Positions 54,012-62,915 of a stretch of DNA of 64,000 nucleotides are shown one piece after another (within the stretch, counting starts at the first letter, position 1; every line of letters begins with the position of its first letter). Under the pieces are notes generated by a model. That model made no database searches and had not been told where the DNA came from. It saw only the letters and a program-made list of their open reading frames with translations. The translations under genes and the position numbers were made by a program. The DNA is from JAASSS01 sp021767745 (GTDB lineage: Bacteria > Pseudomonadota > Gammaproteobacteria > UBA5335), in NCBI GenBank assembly GCA_034189165.1, contig JAXHVN010000040.1, forward strand, positions 1-64,000. The letters run 5' to 3'.

Positions 54012-54935
54012 TCAGTTCAGCCGCGCGGGCTGCTCGTTCACCCGCAGCTGCCGGCGATGCAGCACGAACACGCCATCGCCGCCGTGCTCGAACTCCACCC
54101 AGGTGAACGGCAGGTTGGGATAGGCGGCGATCAGCGCCGGCGCGCTGTTGCCGACCTCGCACACCAGCACGCCGTGCTCGCTGAGCCAGCCCGGCGCCGC
54201 CTCCAGGATGCGCCGCACCACGGCCAGCCCATCCTCGCCCGCGGCCAGTCCGCCCCGCGGCTCGGCCAGGAATTCCGCGGGCAGCGCCGCCATCTCCGCG
54301 GCATCCACGTAGGGTGGATTGGTGACGATCAGATCGTAGCGCGCCGCCGCCGGCAGGCCCTCGAAGACATCCCCGGGATACAGCGCCACGCGCCCCTCGA
54401 GCCGGTAGTGGGCGACATTCTCGGCGGCCAGTTCCAGCGCCTCGGCGCTGCTGTCGACGGCGTCCACCTGCGCCTCGGGGAAGGCGAGTGCACAGGCGAT
54501 GGCGATGCAGCCGCTGCCGGTGCCGATGTCCAGCACGCGCTGCACGCGATCCTCGTTGACCCACGGGGCGAACCGCCGCTCGATCAGCTCGGCGATCGGC
54601 GAGCGCGGCACCAGGGCGCGGCGGTCCACCTTGAACGGCATGCCGGCGAACCAGGCCTCGCCCGTCAGGTACGGCGCCGGCTCACGCGTCTGGATCCGAC
54701 GCCGGAACAGCGCCAGCACCGCCTCGCGCTCGGCCCGCGTCAGCCGCGTGTGCAGATAGGCGTCGGGCAGATCGTCCAGATGCAGCGCATGCAGGGCCAG
54801 CGCCCAGGCTTCGTCGAGCGCATTGTCGGTACCGTGGCCGAACACCAGCTGCGCCTCGTTGAAGCGACTGGCGCCCCAGCGGATGCAATCGGCGAGCGTG
54901 CGCAGGTCGGCGGCGGCGGAAGAGTCGGCAGGCAT
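54012..54935 (-). CDS. prmB: 50S ribosomal protein L3 N5-glutamine methyltransferase
   Basis: This 307-residue SAM enzyme methylates a glutamine of ribosomal protein L3. The N-terminal domain is followed by the SAM site VLDIGTGSGCIAIACA and the catalytic glutamine-binding motif NPPYVD. SPIAELIERRFAPWV distinguishes PrmB from PrmC. ATG 54935 gives the normal length (E. coli 310). It ends seven bases before aroC and is divergent from psd. The function is well supported. Confidence 0.94.
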   Translation of the reverse strand: MPADSSAAADLRTLADCIRWGASRFNEAQLVFGHGTDNALDEAWALALHALHLDDLPDAYLHTRLTRAEREAVLALFRRRIQTREPAPYLTGEAWFAGMPFKVDRRALVPRSPIAELIERRFAPWVNEDRVQRVLDIGTGSGCIAIACALAFPEAQVDAVDSSAEALELAAENVAHYRLEGRVALYPGDVFEGLPAAARYDLIVTNPPYVDAAEMAALPAEFLAEPRGGLAAGEDGLAVVRRILEAAPGWLSEHGVLVCEVGNSAPALIAAYPNLPFTWVEFEHGGDGVFVLHRRQLRVNEQPARLN

Positions 54936-55035
54936 AGGCACGTGCAGGCGGCAGCGAGCCGCATAGTCTACCGCGCAGCGCGTGGCGAGGGCACAACGTG
55001 CCAGAATGCCGCGGCATCCCAACCCGCCCAGCGCC

Positions 55036-55920
55036 GTGTCCGACCCCACCCTTGCCGACCGGCTGTTCGCCGCCGTGCAGTATCCGCTGCCCCATCACGC
55101 ACTCTCGCGAGCCGTGCACTGGCTGGCGCGGCGCCGCGCGCCCTGGCTGCGCCGGCCGCTGATCCGCGCCTTCATCCGCCTGTTCGGCGTCGACATGGCC
55201 GAGGCCGCCGAGCCCGATCCCGATGCCTACCCGCACTTCAACGCCTTCTTCACCCGGGCCCTGAAGCCACAGGCCCGTCCGCTGCCGGCCGCGCAGACGC
55301 TGCTGGTGAGTCCGGTGGATGCCCTCATCAGCCAGTGCGGGCCGATCCACGAGGACGGGCTGTTCCAGGCCAAGGGGCGAACCTTCTCGCTGCTCGAACT
55401 GCTGGGCGGCACGCCGGCGCAGGCCGATGCCTTCCTCGGGGGCCGCTTCGCCACGCTGTACCTCTCGCCGCGCGACTATCACCGCATCCACATGCCGGCC
55501 GGCGGGCGGCTGCGCGACTGTTGCTACATCCCGGGCCGGCTGTTCAGCGTGAACGGCGCGACCACCCGCGCCGTACCGCGCCTGTTCGCCCGCAACGAGC
55601 GCGTCGTGTTGCACTTCGACACGGCGCTCGGGCCGATGGCCCTGGTGCTGGTCGGGGCGATGCTGGTGGGCAGCATCGAGACACGCTGGGCCGGCGAGAT
55701 CACGCCCCCGCATCGCCGCCGCCCGGCGCGAATCGATGCCGGCCTGGGCGAGCGCCTCGCCCGGGGGGAGGAGCTTGGCCGCTTCAACATGGGCAGCACT
55801 GTGATCCTCTGTCTGCCACCGGGCCCGCTGGCGTGGGATGAGCGACTGCTGGCGCAGACGCCGGTGCGAGTCAATCAGCCTCTCGCCCGCGCGCGCCAGG
55901 CCGTGCACCTGCCGCCCTGA
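55036..55920 (+). CDS. psd: Phosphatidylserine decarboxylase proenzyme
   Basis: This 294-residue membrane-associated enzyme makes phosphatidylethanolamine. The precursor cleaves itself at the Gly-Ser bond of the C-terminal motif NMGSTVIL (LGST in E. coli), and the serine becomes the pyruvoyl group. SPVDALISQCGPI, QAKGRTFSLLELLGG, LSPRDYHRIHMPAGG and LFSVNGATT are typical. GTG 55036 yields the usual N-terminus (DRLFAAVQYPLPHH); ATG 55006 is an alternative that adds ten residues. The divergent gene is prmB. Confidence 0.95.
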   Translation: MSDPTLADRLFAAVQYPLPHHALSRAVHWLARRRAPWLRRPLIRAFIRLFGVDMAEAAEPDPDAYPHFNAFFTRALKPQARPLPAAQTLLVSPVDALISQCGPIHEDGLFQAKGRTFSLLELLGGTPAQADAFLGGRFATLYLSPRDYHRIHMPAGGRLRDCCYIPGRLFSVNGATTRAVPRLFARNERVVLHFDTALGPMALVLVGAMLVGSIETRWAGEITPPHRRRPARIDAGLGERLARGEELGRFNMGSTVILCLPPGPLAWDERLLAQTPVRVNQPLARARQAVHLPP

Positions 55921-55933
55921 AGTCGCCGGGCAC

Positions 55934-55948
55934 TGACGCAGCGCGTCA
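55934..55948. promoter_or_regulatory. TGACGC-N3-GCGTCA palindrome upstream of a secreted-protein gene
   Basis: TGACGC-AGC-GCGTCA is a perfect 15-bp palindrome with the same arms as the one at 4144-4158. It lies 13 bases after the psd stop and 142 bases before the start of the small secreted protein gene. It may be a site for the same unidentified regulator. Confidence 0.4.
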
Positions 55949-56089
55949 GATTGCGCCGCATCGCGCCCGCCGGCGGCGAGAAGAGAACGCGCTGCACCGC
56001 GCCGTTGCGGGTGCCACGCGCTGGCCCGGGAGTTGCATCGCTGATATGGCGACCCGTGCGCATTCCCCGGGGACTGGATGGAGGGGTAG

Positions 56090-56473
56090 ATGAAGAAGAT
56101 GATGATGACGGCGGCGATCGTCGGTGCGCTCGCTGCGCCGCTCGCCGCCCAGGCGCAGATGCAGCCGATGAGCACGAGCGAACTCGCCGCCGTCAGCGGC
56201 CAGGGCTACGTGCTCAGTCTGAACGGCATGCCGCTGTTCGAGATTCCGGGCCTGTACGAGGTGAACCTCGGCGTGAGCCCGGTGCCGATCTCGGGTCTGG
56301 TGAACCTGCTCGAGGAACGCTATCCGGGCCAGTTCGAGTCGGCACGCATGCAGCTGCTCGACGCCGCGAACGGCCGGCTGGCGCTGGTCAGCCAGAACAT
56401 TTCCGCCGGCCTGCCGGTGCTCCCGTTCATCGGGCCGATCGAGGTGCTGCTCTCGCTTGACTTCGAGCGCTAG
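56090..56473 (+). CDS. Small secreted protein with ELAAVSGQG motif (DUF6160-like)
   Basis: This 127-residue protein has a lysine-start signal peptide (MKKMMMTAAIVGALAAPLAAQA, cut after residue 22). The segment MSTSELAAVSGQGYVLSLNG follows directly, a pattern found just after the signal peptide in many gammaproteobacterial surface proteins (DUF6160/FilF-like). The rest is hydrophobic and β-prone, ends SLDFER and has no cysteines. GGAGGGG lies four bases before ATG 56090. It stands between psd and the rfb genes, with its own terminator. No function is known. The ELxxVSGQG string also looks like a class II bacteriocin leader, but here it follows a Sec signal. Confidence 0.78.
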   Translation: MKKMMMTAAIVGALAAPLAAQAQMQPMSTSELAAVSGQGYVLSLNGMPLFEIPGLYEVNLGVSPVPISGLVNLLEERYPGQFESARMQLLDAANGRLALVSQNISAGLPVLPFIGPIEVLLSLDFER

Positions 56474-56508
56474 CGCCAACGCATAACCGCAGAACGCACT
56501 CCCAACTG

Positions 56509-56540
56509 AAGCTGCCGTCGGCGCGGGCCGGCGGCAGCTT
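56509..56540 (+). terminator. Terminator hairpin after the small secreted protein gene
   Basis: AAGCTGCCG (56509-56517) and CGGCAGCTT (56532-56540) form a 9-bp perfect stem with a GC-rich loop, followed by a T-containing but broken tail (TGCTGTTGT). It lies 35 bases after the stop. Confidence 0.65.
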
Positions 56541-56561
56541 TGCTGTTGTCCGCCCCTGCCA

Positions 56562-57464
56562 TCAGCCCCTGTGCGGCAGAGCGCCGAGCACGCGGCGCAG
56601 CGCCTTGCGCCAATGTTCGGCCGGCAGGGCCAGTGCCTGTCGGGTGGCCTCGCAATCCAGCACGCTGTATGCCGGCCGGGCCGCCGGCGTCGGATACTGC
56701 GCCGTCTTGATCGGCACCACGACCGGCTCGACCGCCAGATGCCCTGCGGCGGTGGCTTCCTCGGCGATCGCCACGGCGAAGTCGTACCAGCTCGCGCAGC
56801 CGGCATCGGTCCAGTGTTGAATCCCGCAGACCGCCGGCTGCGCCAGCAGGCGCCAGATCGCGCGCGCTACCCCGTCGACTGCGCTCGGCGTGCCGATCTG
56901 ATCGGCGACCACCCGCAGCGGGGCACCCTGCGCCATCAGCCGCAGCATGGTAGTCAGGAAGTTGCGTCCACCCGGGCCGTAGAGCCAGGCGGTGCGCAGC
57001 ACGACGGCGCTCGGCGCGTGGGCCAGCACAGCCGCCTCCCCTGCTGCCTTGGTCCGCCCGTAGACGCCGAGCGGTGCCACCGGCGCCTGCGGCGCGTAGG
57101 GCCGGCCGGCTGCGCCGTCGAAGACGAAGTCGGTCGATAGGTGCACCAGCCGCGCGCCCAGCGCCGCGCAGGACCGCGCAAGGTTCGCGGCGCCGCCTAG
57201 GTTGATCGCCTCGGCCTGCGCCGGCTCGGCCTCGGCGCGATCGACCGCGGTGTAGGCGGCGGCGTTGATCACCACGTGCGGGGCGAGCGCCGCCAACCGG
57301 GCCTCGACCTGGCCGGCGTCGGTGATGTCGAGCTGCGAGCGCGGGCAGGCGATGAGCTCGATCGCGGCCGGCGTGCTGGCGACCAGCGCACGGCCGAGCT
57401 GGCCGCCGGCGCCCGCCAGCAGCACGCGCCGGGAGCCACCCGTCGCCGCCGACTGGCCGTTCAC
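56562..57464 (-). CDS. rfbD: dTDP-4-dehydrorhamnose reductase
   Basis: This 300-residue SDR enzyme makes dTDP-L-rhamnose with NADPH. Motifs are LLAGAGGQLGRAL, INAAAYTAVDRAE, LVHLSTDFVFDG (the serine/Asp region), YGRTKAAGE (catalytic Tyr/Lys) and RTAWLYGPGGRNF. The start overlaps the rfbC stop by four bases (ATGA). It is the last gene of rfbA-rfbC-rfbD on the minus strand. Confidence 0.96.
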   Translation of the reverse strand: MNGQSAATGGSRRVLLAGAGGQLGRALVASTPAAIELIACPRSQLDITDAGQVEARLAALAPHVVINAAAYTAVDRAEAEPAQAEAINLGGAANLARSCAALGARLVHLSTDFVFDGAAGRPYAPQAPVAPLGVYGRTKAAGEAAVLAHAPSAVVLRTAWLYGPGGRNFLTTMLRLMAQGAPLRVVADQIGTPSAVDGVARAIWRLLAQPAVCGIQHWTDAGCASWYDFAVAIAEEATAAGHLAVEPVVVPIKTAQYPTPAARPAYSVLDCEATRQALALPAEHWRKALRRVLGALPHRG

Positions 57465-58009
57465 GGCTGAGGCAGCGCCGCCGCGGCCAGCGTCGGCGCT
57501 GCCGCGTCCTTGGGCGAGAGGATCGGCGCCCGCCCGGCGAGCGGCCAGTCGATGGCGAGCTGCGGATCATCCCAGCGGATCGCGCGCTCGTCCGCCGGCG
57601 CATAGTGCGTAGTGCACTTGTAGAGCACCTCCGCCTGCTCGCTGAGCACGCAGAAGCCGTGGGCGAAGCCCGGCGGCACCCAGAGCAGATGGCGATTGGC
57701 GGCCGAGAGCTCGGCCCCGACCCAGCGGCCGAAGTGCGGCGAATCCGGCCGAACGTCCACCGCCACGTCGAACACGGCGCCGGCGATCACCCGCACGAGC
57801 TTGCCCTGCGGGCGCCGCAGCTGATAGTGCAGACCGCGCAGCACATGCCGCGCCGAGCCACTGTGGTTGTCCTGCACGAACGTGGCGGCGATGCCCGCCT
57901 CGGCATAGCGCTCGGCATTCCAGCTCTCCAGGAAGAAGCCGCGCGCGTCGACGAACACCTGCGGCTCGATCAGGCGCACCTCGGGGATCGCCAGCGGCGT
58001 CACACGCAC
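57461..58009 (-). CDS. rfbC: dTDP-4-dehydrorhamnose 3,5-epimerase
   Basis: This 182-residue cupin enzyme epimerises C3 and C5 of dTDP-4-keto-6-deoxyglucose. It has DARGFFLESW, QDNHSGSARHVLRGLHYQ (catalytic His), GKLVRVIAGAVFDVAVD and WVPPGFAHGFCVLS, all diagnostic of RmlC. GTG 58009 has GGAGGAG eight bases upstream and gives the family length, so it is preferred to ATG 58063. The start lies inside the end of rfbA (10-base overlap), so the genes are coupled. Confidence 0.96.
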   Translation of the reverse strand: MRVTPLAIPEVRLIEPQVFVDARGFFLESWNAERYAEAGIAATFVQDNHSGSARHVLRGLHYQLRRPQGKLVRVIAGAVFDVAVDVRPDSPHFGRWVGAELSAANRHLLWVPPGFAHGFCVLSEQAEVLYKCTTHYAPADERAIRWDDPQLAIDWPLAGRAPILSPKDAAAPTLAAAALPQP

Positions 58010-58884
58010 CGGTCCGGCTCCTCCGGCAGCGATAGCAGATAGTCGCCATAGCCGCTCTTGCACAGCGGCGCCGCCAGCGCCCGCAGCTGGGCGGTGTCGA
58101 TCCAGCCCTGGCGCCAGGCGATCTCCTCCGGGCAGGCGACCTTCACACCCTGGCGCTCCTCCATCACGCGGATGAAGTGCGCAGCGTCGAGCAGCGCATC
58201 GTGCGTGCCCGTGTCCAGCCAGGCGATGCCACGGCCGAGCCGCTCCACCTGCAGCGCGCCTGCCTGCAGGTAACGCAGGTTCAGGTCCGTGATTTCCAGC
58301 TCGCCGCGGGCCGAGGGCCGCAGGCCGCGCGCGTGCCGGCAGACCTCGCCATCGTAGAAGTACAGGCCGGTGACGGCGTGGCGCGAGCGGGGCCGCGCCG
58401 GCTTTTCCTCGATGCCCCGCACCCGCCCGTCGGGCTCGAAGTCGACCACCCCATAGCGCTCCGGGTCGCGCACCTGATAGCCGAAGATCGTCGCCCCCTC
58501 GCGGCGGGCGCCGGCACCGGCCAGCGCCTCGGTCAGGCCGTGGCCGTAGAAGATGTTGTCGCCGAGGATCAGGCAGACCGGCCCACCATCGATGAAGCGC
58601 TCACCGATCAGGAAGGCCTCGGCGATGCCGTTCGGCGCCGGCTGTACCGCGTACTCCAGCCGCATGCCCCAGCCGGCACCGTCACCCAGCAGCGCCTGGA
58701 AGTGCGCCCGATCGCGCGGCGTGGTGATGATGAGCACCTCACGCACGCCTGCCTGCATCAGCGTCGCCAGCGGATAGTAGATGAGCGGCTTGTCATAGAC
58801 CGGCATCAACTGCTTGCTGACCGCGGTGGTCAGCGGCAGCAGGCGGCTGCCGGTGCCGCCGGCAAGCACGATTCCCCTGCGCAT
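58000..58884 (-). CDS. rfbA: Glucose-1-phosphate thymidylyltransferase
   Basis: This 294-residue enzyme makes dTDP-glucose from dTTP and glucose-1-phosphate. It has GIVLAGGTGSRLLPLT (nucleotide-binding), VSKQLMPVYDKPLIYYPL, QPAPNGIAEAFLIGE, CLILGDNIFYG and the late KSGYGDYL. It begins at ATG 58884. As the first gene of the rfbACD unit it supplies substrate for rfbB, which lies about 52 kb away at the other end of the window. Feedback inhibition by dTDP-rhamnose is usual for the family. Confidence 0.96.
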   Translation of the reverse strand: MRRGIVLAGGTGSRLLPLTTAVSKQLMPVYDKPLIYYPLATLMQAGVREVLIITTPRDRAHFQALLGDGAGWGMRLEYAVQPAPNGIAEAFLIGERFIDGGPVCLILGDNIFYGHGLTEALAGAGARREGATIFGYQVRDPERYGVVDFEPDGRVRGIEEKPARPRSRHAVTGLYFYDGEVCRHARGLRPSARGELEITDLNLRYLQAGALQVERLGRGIAWLDTGTHDALLDAAHFIRVMEERQGVKVACPEEIAWRQGWIDTAQLRALAAPLCKSGYGDYLLSLPEEPDRCV

Positions 58885-59019
58885 TCTCGGCCCGGGCGAT
58901 GAAATGACCGCGCAGTCTAGCGCGGCCGGCGGGGCGACGCCCATGGCGGACGGTCCCTTGCCAGCGCCCGCACCGAAGGTAGAGTGCAAACGCTGACTCA
59001 GCTAACGAACGATGTACCC

Positions 59020-59721
59020 ATGCCAACTGCCGCCATCCTGCCTGCCGCCCGCGACCGGCGCCATCTGCGTCTGCCGATCGTGCTGGCGCTGCTCTGCACG
59101 CTGCTGCCGATCGTGCCGGCCGCCGCCCAGACGCGCTACGTCACCGATCAACTGGAGATCACGCTGCGGGCGGGGGCCGGCAACGGCTATCGCATCGTCG
59201 CCATGCTCCCGAGCGGCGAACGCCTGCAGGTGCTGGAGCAAAACGAGGAATGGACCCGGGTGCGCACGGGCGAGGGCCGCCAGGGCTGGGTGCTGAGCCG
59301 CTACCTCAGCCAGACACCCGCCGCCCGGGCGACGCTCGACCAGCTACGCGAGACGCTGGCGCGCGAGTCCGACCGCGCCGAGGCGGCGGCCGGCGAGCTG
59401 GCCGCCGCCCGCGTCCAGCTGACCGCGCAGGCGCAGACACTCGCCGAACAGCAGGCGCGGCAGGCGCAGCTCGAACAGCAGCTGGCGCAGGCCGGCGAGG
59501 GCCTTGCCATGGCCGACGCCAACGCAGCGCTGGAGGCAGAGCTCGCCGCGCAGCGGGAGGAACTGCAGGCGCTGCGGCAGGAACGCGACGCGCTGCAGGC
59601 GCGCGAGGCGCGGCAGTGGTTTCTACTCGGCGCCAGCGTGCTGGGCGCCGGCATCGTGCTGGGCCTGGTGCTGCCGCGCCTGCGCTGGCGCCGCAAGCGC
59701 AACGACTGGGGCAGCTGGTAG
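59020..59721 (+). CDS. SH3-domain membrane protein (YgiM/TIGR04211 type)
   Basis: This 233-residue protein has a signal peptide (about 1-36, PAAA|QTRY), then an SH3b domain (TRYVTDQLEITLRAGAGNGYRIVAML… WTRVRTGEGRQGWVLSRYL, about residues 38-105). A long Ala/Gln/Glu-rich coiled coil (110-205) follows. It ends in one membrane helix with a basic tail (WFLLGASVLGAGIVLGLVLPRLRWRRKRN). This order is that of E. coli YgiM. It is inner-membrane-anchored with a periplasmic SH3 and coiled coil, probably binding peptidoglycan. ATG 59020 is used; GTG 58984 would lengthen the signal peptide. The cellular role is unknown. Confidence 0.88.
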   Translation: MPTAAILPAARDRRHLRLPIVLALLCTLLPIVPAAAQTRYVTDQLEITLRAGAGNGYRIVAMLPSGERLQVLEQNEEWTRVRTGEGRQGWVLSRYLSQTPAARATLDQLRETLARESDRAEAAAGELAAARVQLTAQAQTLAEQQARQAQLEQQLAQAGEGLAMADANAALEAELAAQREELQALRQERDALQAREARQWFLLGASVLGAGIVLGLVLPRLRWRRKRNDWGSW

Positions 59722-59827
59722 GCGAGCCGGCGCCGACAGCCGCCGGGCACGCGGCGAAAACGCCCGGCCCGGCGGCCATACCTGTCGCGCCGCCCGCACA
59801 ACCCGGCGTGACCGCCGGTGAACGGCG

Positions 59828-61708
<1,881 letters not shown>

Positions 61709-61891
61709 GGGCGTCCCTCTGGGGTGGGAGCGGCGGAGACGGCGCGCCGGCCGGCGGCGTCGGTGATCGAATCACGGTAATCAAGGCCCGGACGCGATGC
61801 AATCGGCGCGCAGGCGCGTGCTAGACTGCGCCCGCAGCGGCCGGGCGCCGATCGTCCGCATCGCCGCGATCCCGACCCGAAGGAGCTCACC

Positions 61892-62554
61892 GTGGCCGAC
61901 GCTTCGCTGCAGACGGCGCGCGAGAACATGATCGAATCCCAGGTGCGCACCTGGGACGTGCTCGACCAGCGGGTGCTGGATCTGATGCGCGAGATCCCGC
62001 GTGAACACTTCGTCCCGCCGCGCTACCGCAGCCTCGCCTATGCCGATACCCAGGTGCCGCTGGGGCACGGCCAGGTGATGGAGCCGCCCAAGCTGATCGG
62101 CCACATCCTGCAGAGCACCGCGCCGGGCCGGCGCGACCGCGTGCTGGAGGTCGGCACCGGCAGCGGCTATCTCACCGCCTGCCTGACGCGGCTGGCCCGC
62201 GAGGTCGACAGCGTCGACATCTTCCCCGAGTTCACCGCGCCAGCGCAGGCGCGCCTGGATGCGCTGGGGCTGACGGCGAATCTCTCGACGCAGGATCTGG
62301 CTCGCGGCCCGGAAGCTGCCGAGCAGCGCTACGACGTGATCGTGGTCACCGGCTCGCTGCCCTGCCCGCACCAGGGATTCCACCGCGCGCTGGCCCTGAA
62401 CGGGCGGCTGTTCATGGTGGTCGGCACGCTGCCGATCATGGAGGCGCTGCTGATCACCCGCGTCGGCGTCGACCAGTGGGCCAGCGAGAGCCTGCTGGAC
62501 ACCGCACTGCCGCCGCTGGTGAACGCCCCCACGCCCGACCCGTTCCACTTCTGA
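61892..62554 (+). CDS. Protein-L-isoaspartate O-methyltransferase-like protein (Pcm paralogue)
   Basis: This 220-residue SAM-binding protein has MIESQVRTWDVLDQRVLDLMREIPREHFVPP, ADTQVPLGHGQVMEPPKLIGHIL and the SAM site VLEVGTGSGYLTACLTRLA. In true Pcm the segment after the conserved GQ reads T-I-S/P, with a catalytic Ser/Thr; here it is GQVMEP. Isoaspartate repair is therefore doubtful. This Pcm-like group is commonly found near thiC, rhodanese and tolC-type genes, so it is probably a separate methyltransferase family. AAGGAG lies seven bases before GTG 61892. The partner rhodanese gene follows by 17 bases. Confidence 0.85.
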   Translation: MADASLQTARENMIESQVRTWDVLDQRVLDLMREIPREHFVPPRYRSLAYADTQVPLGHGQVMEPPKLIGHILQSTAPGRRDRVLEVGTGSGYLTACLTRLAREVDSVDIFPEFTAPAQARLDALGLTANLSTQDLARGPEAAEQRYDVIVVTGSLPCPHQGFHRALALNGRLFMVVGTLPIMEALLITRVGVDQWASESLLDTALPPLVNAPTPDPFHF

Positions 62555-62571
62555 GGCCGCCGGAGTCCGCC

Positions 62572-62898
62572 ATGTCCGCGCCTGCCGAGATCGACGTCGC
62601 CACCCTCGCCGCGCAGCTCGCCGAGGGCGATGGGCCCGTGCTGCTGGACGTGCGCGAGGACTGGGAGCACCAGCTGGTCGCCCTGCCGGACGCACTGCAC
62701 GTGCCGATGGAACAGGTTCAGGCGCGGCTGGCCTCGCTCCCGCGGGACGTGCCGCTGGTCGTCTATTGCCACCACGGCGGGCGCAGTGCGCACGTGACCG
62801 AACTGCTGCGCGCGCAGGGCTTCGACCAGGCCAGCAACCTCGCCGGCGGCATCGACGCCTGGGCCCGGCAGATCGACACCTCGCTGCCGCGCTACTGA
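62572..62898 (+). CDS. Single-domain rhodanese-like sulfurtransferase
   Basis: This 108-residue protein has the rhodanese fold in full: VLLDVREDWEHQLVALPDALHVPM, VVYCHHGGRSAHVTELL with the active-site cysteine in the loop CHHGGRS, and GFDQASNLAGGIDAWA. It would carry a persulfide or act as a redox or phosphatase-like relative. GGAG eight bases before ATG 62572 supports the start. It is probably co-transcribed with the Pcm-like gene. The family is certain; the partner is unknown. Confidence 0.9.
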   Translation: MSAPAEIDVATLAAQLAEGDGPVLLDVREDWEHQLVALPDALHVPMEQVQARLASLPRDVPLVVYCHHGGRSAHVTELLRAQGFDQASNLAGGIDAWARQIDTSLPRY

Positions 62899-62915
62899 GC
62901 CCCCCGCCGCGGGCG

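Noticed and set aside
56110..56215. Class II bacteriocin precursor
   Set aside because: The ELAAVSGQG string follows a Sec signal peptide rather than forming the leader. There is no GG cleavage pair, and no dedicated ABC exporter or immunity gene lies nearby.
61709..61891. TPP riboswitch before thiC
   Set aside because: None of the conserved core sequences could be found by eye on the minus strand.
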